8,502 nt of DNA, taken from the NCBI GenBank assembly GCA_902783615.1, contig CACZRQ010000155.1:1-8502 (forward strand), in the 5' to 3' direction. This DNA is from an uncultured Bacteroidales bacterium (GTDB lineage Bacteria; Bacteroidota; Bacteroidia; Bacteroidales; Bacteroidaceae). The notes below the pieces were generated by a model. The model was not told the origin of the DNA. It saw only the letters and a program-made list of their open reading frames with translations, and searched no databases. Position numbers and translations under genes: made by a program. Each line of letters starts with the position of its first letter. The first letter of the stretch is position 1. Positions 6,072 through 8,502 of the stretch are shown here, piece after piece.

Positions 6072-6955
6072 GAAAAATAAAGGTAGGACTCATTCAGCAG
6101 TCGGTTACAACCAATCTCTCTACCAATTGTGAGAAGTTGGCAGGCAATATCAGGGCTTGTGCAGCTCAAGGAGCTCAGATGGTGGTGCTTCAGGAGTTGC
6201 ACAACACCCCTTATTTCTGTCAAGTGGAGGATGTGAACAACTTCGATTTGGCAGAACCTGTGCCTGGGCCATCAACGGTTTTTTATGGAGATTTGGCCAA
6301 AGAGTTGGGCATTGTGCTGGTTACTTCGCTGTTTGAACGCCGTACAGCTGGACTTTATCACAATACAGCTGTGGTATTTGATACCGATGGCAACATGGCA
6401 GGCAAGTATCGCAAGATGCACATACCCGATGATCCTGCTTATTACGAGAAATTCTATTTCACGCCAGGCGATATTGGCTTCAAACCCATTCAGACCTCAC
6501 TGGGTAAGTTGGGTCTGATGGTTTGTTGGGATCAGTGGTATCCGGAAGGTGCTCGCCTCATGGCTTTGCAGGGTGCTGAGATGCTGATTTATCCCACGGC
6601 CATTGGATGGGAAAGCACGGATACTGAAGATGAGAAACAACGTCAGCTGGGCGCATGGCAAACTGTGATGCGAGGTCATGCTGTGGCCAACGGATTACCA
6701 GTGGTGGCAGTGAACAGAGTAGGGCATGAGCCCGATCCGTCTGGACAAACCAACGGCATACAGTTTTGGGGCAACAGTTTTGTGGCAGGTCCGCAGGGTG
6801 AGTTCTTGGCCAATGCCAGCGACAGGAACGAAGAGAACTTGGTAGTGGAAATCGATCTGGAACGTTCTGAACAGGTGCGCCGTTGGTGGCCTTTCTTGCG
6901 AGACAGAAGGATAGATGCTTATAATGCTATCCTGAAACGTTTTTGTGATGAATAA
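6068..6955 (+). CDS. aguB: Carbon-nitrogen hydrolase, probable N-carbamoylputrescine amidase
   Basis: This 295-residue nitrilase-superfamily amidase is predicted to hydrolyse N-carbamoylputrescine to putrescine, CO2 and ammonia, the last step of the agmatine route. The catalytic triad is visible: E43 in LQELHNTPYF, K116 in YRKMHIPDD, and the nucleophile C153 in MVCWDQWYPE. The accessory glutamate E127 lies in YYEKFYF. HIPDDPAYYEKFYFTPGD (118-135) and CWDQWYPEGAR are characteristic of the AguB branch, and length matches the family. The start overlaps the xylA stop by 4 nt, making it a probable distal gene of the xyl operon. Its usual partner, agmatine deiminase (aguA), is not in the window, so the polyamine assignment rests on protein motifs alone. 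A related amidase activity in another pathway is the main alternative. Confidence 0.88.
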   Translation: MRKIKVGLIQQSVTTNLSTNCEKLAGNIRACAAQGAQMVVLQELHNTPYFCQVEDVNNFDLAEPVPGPSTVFYGDLAKELGIVLVTSLFERRTAGLYHNTAVVFDTDGNMAGKYRKMHIPDDPAYYEKFYFTPGDIGFKPIQTSLGKLGLMVCWDQWYPEGARLMALQGAEMLIYPTAIGWESTDTEDEKQRQLGAWQTVMRGHAVANGLPVVAVNRVGHEPDPSGQTNGIQFWGNSFVAGPQGEFLANASDRNEENLVVEIDLERSEQVRRWWPFLRDRRIDAYNAILKRFCDE

Positions 6956-6983
6956 TTGTTGTAGATAATCATAATATAAAATA

Positions 6984-8081
6984 ATGTCAGAAATAACAGA
7001 TGTCATTTTGGATCCTCATGTCGAAGCGTTGATGCAGCAGTATCAGGACGCATTACCCTTGTTGAAGAAACTGGATAAAAAGGCTTTTGAGAAGTTGAAG
7101 AAAGCTTTGGATGATCAAGTCATATATGTAACGGCCATTGAACATAGGGTCAAGACGGAGAAGTCGCTGAGGGGAAAGTTGCTATTGAAAGGTTCGAAGT
7201 ATCATGATATTACGGATATCACCGATTTGGTAGGCATACGTGTCATCACTTTCTATAGTGATGATGTGGATAAGGTGGCAGCTATCTCGAAGAAGTTGTT
7301 CGAGGTTGACTGGAAAGATTCTGTTGACAAACGTAAATTGCATCAACTCACCAGCTTTGGCTATAACTCCTTACACTTTATCTGCAGACTCCGTACGAAT
7401 GAACCAGGGATGCGAGATATCCGTTTTGAAATACAGATGCGAACTGCCTTGCAACATGTGTGGTCCACCATCGAGCATGATACAGGTTATAAAGGAAATG
7501 TGAAGATTCTCGACGAACACCGTCGCCAGTTCAGTCGTCTGGCTGGTATGCTGGAACTGATGGATGACGAATTCAGCCGTTTGCGCAACGAGATCAGCGA
7601 GTATCGTCGTAATGTTCAGAGCATGGTGGAATCTGGTAAGCTGGATGATGTGCTACTCACCACCGATTCTTTCAAGACCTATTTGGAAAGAGGTCCGTTT
7701 GATAAACTGAACCAACGCATAGCATCTGTAAATCAGGCTGAAATATATCCAGCTTCGCTGATGGGCTTCCTGCCTTTGCTGGAATCGTTTGGCTTTGAGA
7801 CCTTGGGTGATGTGGATACATTCATCAAGGAGAATCAGGAGGATGCCTACCAGTTGGCTTTGGCACAGATTGCGATGACCGACTTGGATATCCTGGCAGA
7901 AAACGTAGGCTTGCAGAATCTGTGTCTGGTTTATGTGTTGAAACATGGTAAGGGTCGCGAAGGGCTGAAATTTGTGTACGACACCTTGAATGGCGAGCAA
8001 GAGAGCAATGAAGTGCTGGTTGATATGATTCTGGAACAAGCCAAGAACCTTTCTTTCTGGGGAGATTTGAAAAACATGTAG
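6984..8081 (+). CDS. Stand-alone RelA/SpoT-domain alarmone synthetase with C-terminal extension
   Basis: This 365-residue protein carries one RelA/SpoT nucleotidyltransferase domain (about residues 40-175) and lacks the HD, TGS and ACT domains of full-length Rsh enzymes. A basic ATP-side segment, RVKTEKSLRGK (55-65), leads to the Mg-binding/catalytic strand ITDLVGIRV (79-87, D81). Then come FGYNSLHF (125-132, Y127 and H131), EIQMRT (149-154), and LQHVWSTIEHDTGYK (156-170). These are the expected motifs of pyrophosphate transfer from ATP to GTP/GDP, or to the tRNA 3' end in toxic relatives. Helical residues 178-215 follow, then about 140 residues (222-365) that I do not recognise. The protein is longer than the roughly 200-260 residues of RelP/RelQ. 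It begins 28 nt after the amidase gene, with no evident promoter between, and stops 4 nt before an HD-domain hydrolase. The activity is supported by motifs; the product and the choice between stress enzyme and toxin are unknown. Confidence 0.88.
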   Translation: MSEITDVILDPHVEALMQQYQDALPLLKKLDKKAFEKLKKALDDQVIYVTAIEHRVKTEKSLRGKLLLKGSKYHDITDITDLVGIRVITFYSDDVDKVAAISKKLFEVDWKDSVDKRKLHQLTSFGYNSLHFICRLRTNEPGMRDIRFEIQMRTALQHVWSTIEHDTGYKGNVKILDEHRRQFSRLAGMLELMDDEFSRLRNEISEYRRNVQSMVESGKLDDVLLTTDSFKTYLERGPFDKLNQRIASVNQAEIYPASLMGFLPLLESFGFETLGDVDTFIKENQEDAYQLALAQIAMTDLDILAENVGLQNLCLVYVLKHGKGREGLKFVYDTLNGEQESNEVLVDMILEQAKNLSFWGDLKNM

Positions 8082-8085
8082 GTTT

Positions 8086-8502
8086 ATGGGTAAGAAAAAA
8101 TACATCGATAGCAGTTTGCTGGACCGTGCCATTTGTTTGGCTGTCAATGCTCATGCCAATACAGAACGCAATGGCAAAGGATTTCCATACATCGTACATC
8201 CTCTGGAGGCTGTGGCTATTGTGTCAACCATCACTAACGATCAGGAAATCTTGGCAGCTGCCGTTCTTCACGACACCATTGAGGATACTGACGTCACTTA
8301 TGAGCAGTTGGAGAGGGAATTTGGAAAGCGAGTGGCCGATCTGGTGGCACACGAGAGCGATGTGAAACTTGAAGGTAGCGCTTCTGCCACTTGGCATTTC
8401 CGTAAGCAGTTGGCTATCGAACACCTGGCTCAGGCTCCCTACGATGCCAAGGTGGTGGCCATGGGCGACAAACTATCGAACATGCGGATCATGGCTCGCG
8501 AC
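8086..8502 (+). CDS. HD-domain (p)ppGpp hydrolase-like protein, cut by the window end
   Basis: The first 139 residues of a small alarmone hydrolase (Mesh1/HD_4 type) are present; the reading frame is open to the last base. The metal-binding residues of the family are visible: H23 or so in NAHANTERNGKG, H38 in YIVHPLEAV, H62-D63 with E66-D67 in VLHDTIEDT, and D128 in MGDKLSNMR. FGKRVADLV (79-87) and TWHFRKQLAIEHL (102-114) also fit. Such enzymes remove the 3'-pyrophosphate from (p)ppGpp and related molecules in a Mn-dependent way. The ATG lies 4 nt after the stop of the RelA/SpoT-domain gene, so the two are almost certainly co-transcribed and probably co-translated. Stand-alone hydrolases are usually about 180-200 residues, so most of the catalytic domain is seen. 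It may turn over the neighbour's product or act as its antitoxin. Confidence 0.88.
   Translation, partial: MGKKKYIDSSLLDRAICLAVNAHANTERNGKGFPYIVHPLEAVAIVSTITNDQEILAAAVLHDTIEDTDVTYEQLEREFGKRVADLVAHESDVKLEGSASATWHFRKQLAIEHLAQAPYDAKVVAMGDKLSNMRIMARD

Noticed and set aside
7653..8147. Minus-strand open frame of 164 codons opposite the RelA/SpoT-domain gene
   Set aside because: It is antisense to a gene with clear motifs and a conserved downstream neighbour, has no recognisable domain and has no promoter motif upstream.
1..8502. tRNA, rRNA, insertion sequence or integrase
   Set aside because: I saw no cloverleaf-like stretch, rRNA motif, transposase or recombinase reading frame, or terminal inverted repeats around any gene.

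Overview
The window looks like a chromosomal segment of a member of the Bacteroidales, most likely a Prevotella/Segatella-like bacterium. Four observations support this. Promoters match the Bacteroidetes -7 element TAnnTTTG. Start codons are preceded by A-rich leaders instead of Shine-Dalgarno sequences. A small DUF2582 winged-helix protein typical of the phylum is present. The xylulokinase gene precedes the xylose isomerase gene, as in Bacteroides and Prevotella. Genus assignment is inference; there is no rRNA or other marker gene.

Layout. Positions 1-137 are an AT-rich non-coding edge with a short 8-bp tandem repeat and two inverted repeats. A DMT/EamA-family membrane transporter lies on the minus strand (138-1019). 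A compact divergent promoter region follows, then on the plus strand a LUD-domain protein (1109-1747) and, 7 nt later, a Gfo/Idh/MocA oxidoreductase (1755-2780). A separate promoter drives a 71-residue winged-helix protein (2923-3138), which ends in a textbook intrinsic terminator (3170-3203). The T-run of that terminator merges with the -33 box of a strong-looking promoter (3201-3231).

That promoter starts a co-directional run: xylulokinase xylB (3253-4743), xylose isomerase xylA (4758-6071), an N-carbamoylputrescine amidase-like carbon-nitrogen hydrolase (6068-6955, overlapping xylA by 4 nt), a stand-alone RelA/SpoT-type nucleotide pyrophosphokinase with a long C-terminal extension (6984-8081), and an HD-domain alarmone hydrolase (8086 to beyond the window end).

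Functionally, xylA and xylB convert D-xylose to D-xylulose and then to D-xylulose 5-phosphate, which feeds the pentose phosphate pathway. The amidase would catalyse the last step from agmatine to putrescine. The final two genes form a synthetase/hydrolase pair acting on (p)ppGpp-like nucleotides or, if it is a toxSAS-type module, a toxin and detoxifying antitoxin. That pair, and its position downstream of a sugar-catabolism operon, is the most interesting part of the window. The rest is mostly ordinary housekeeping and accessory metabolism.
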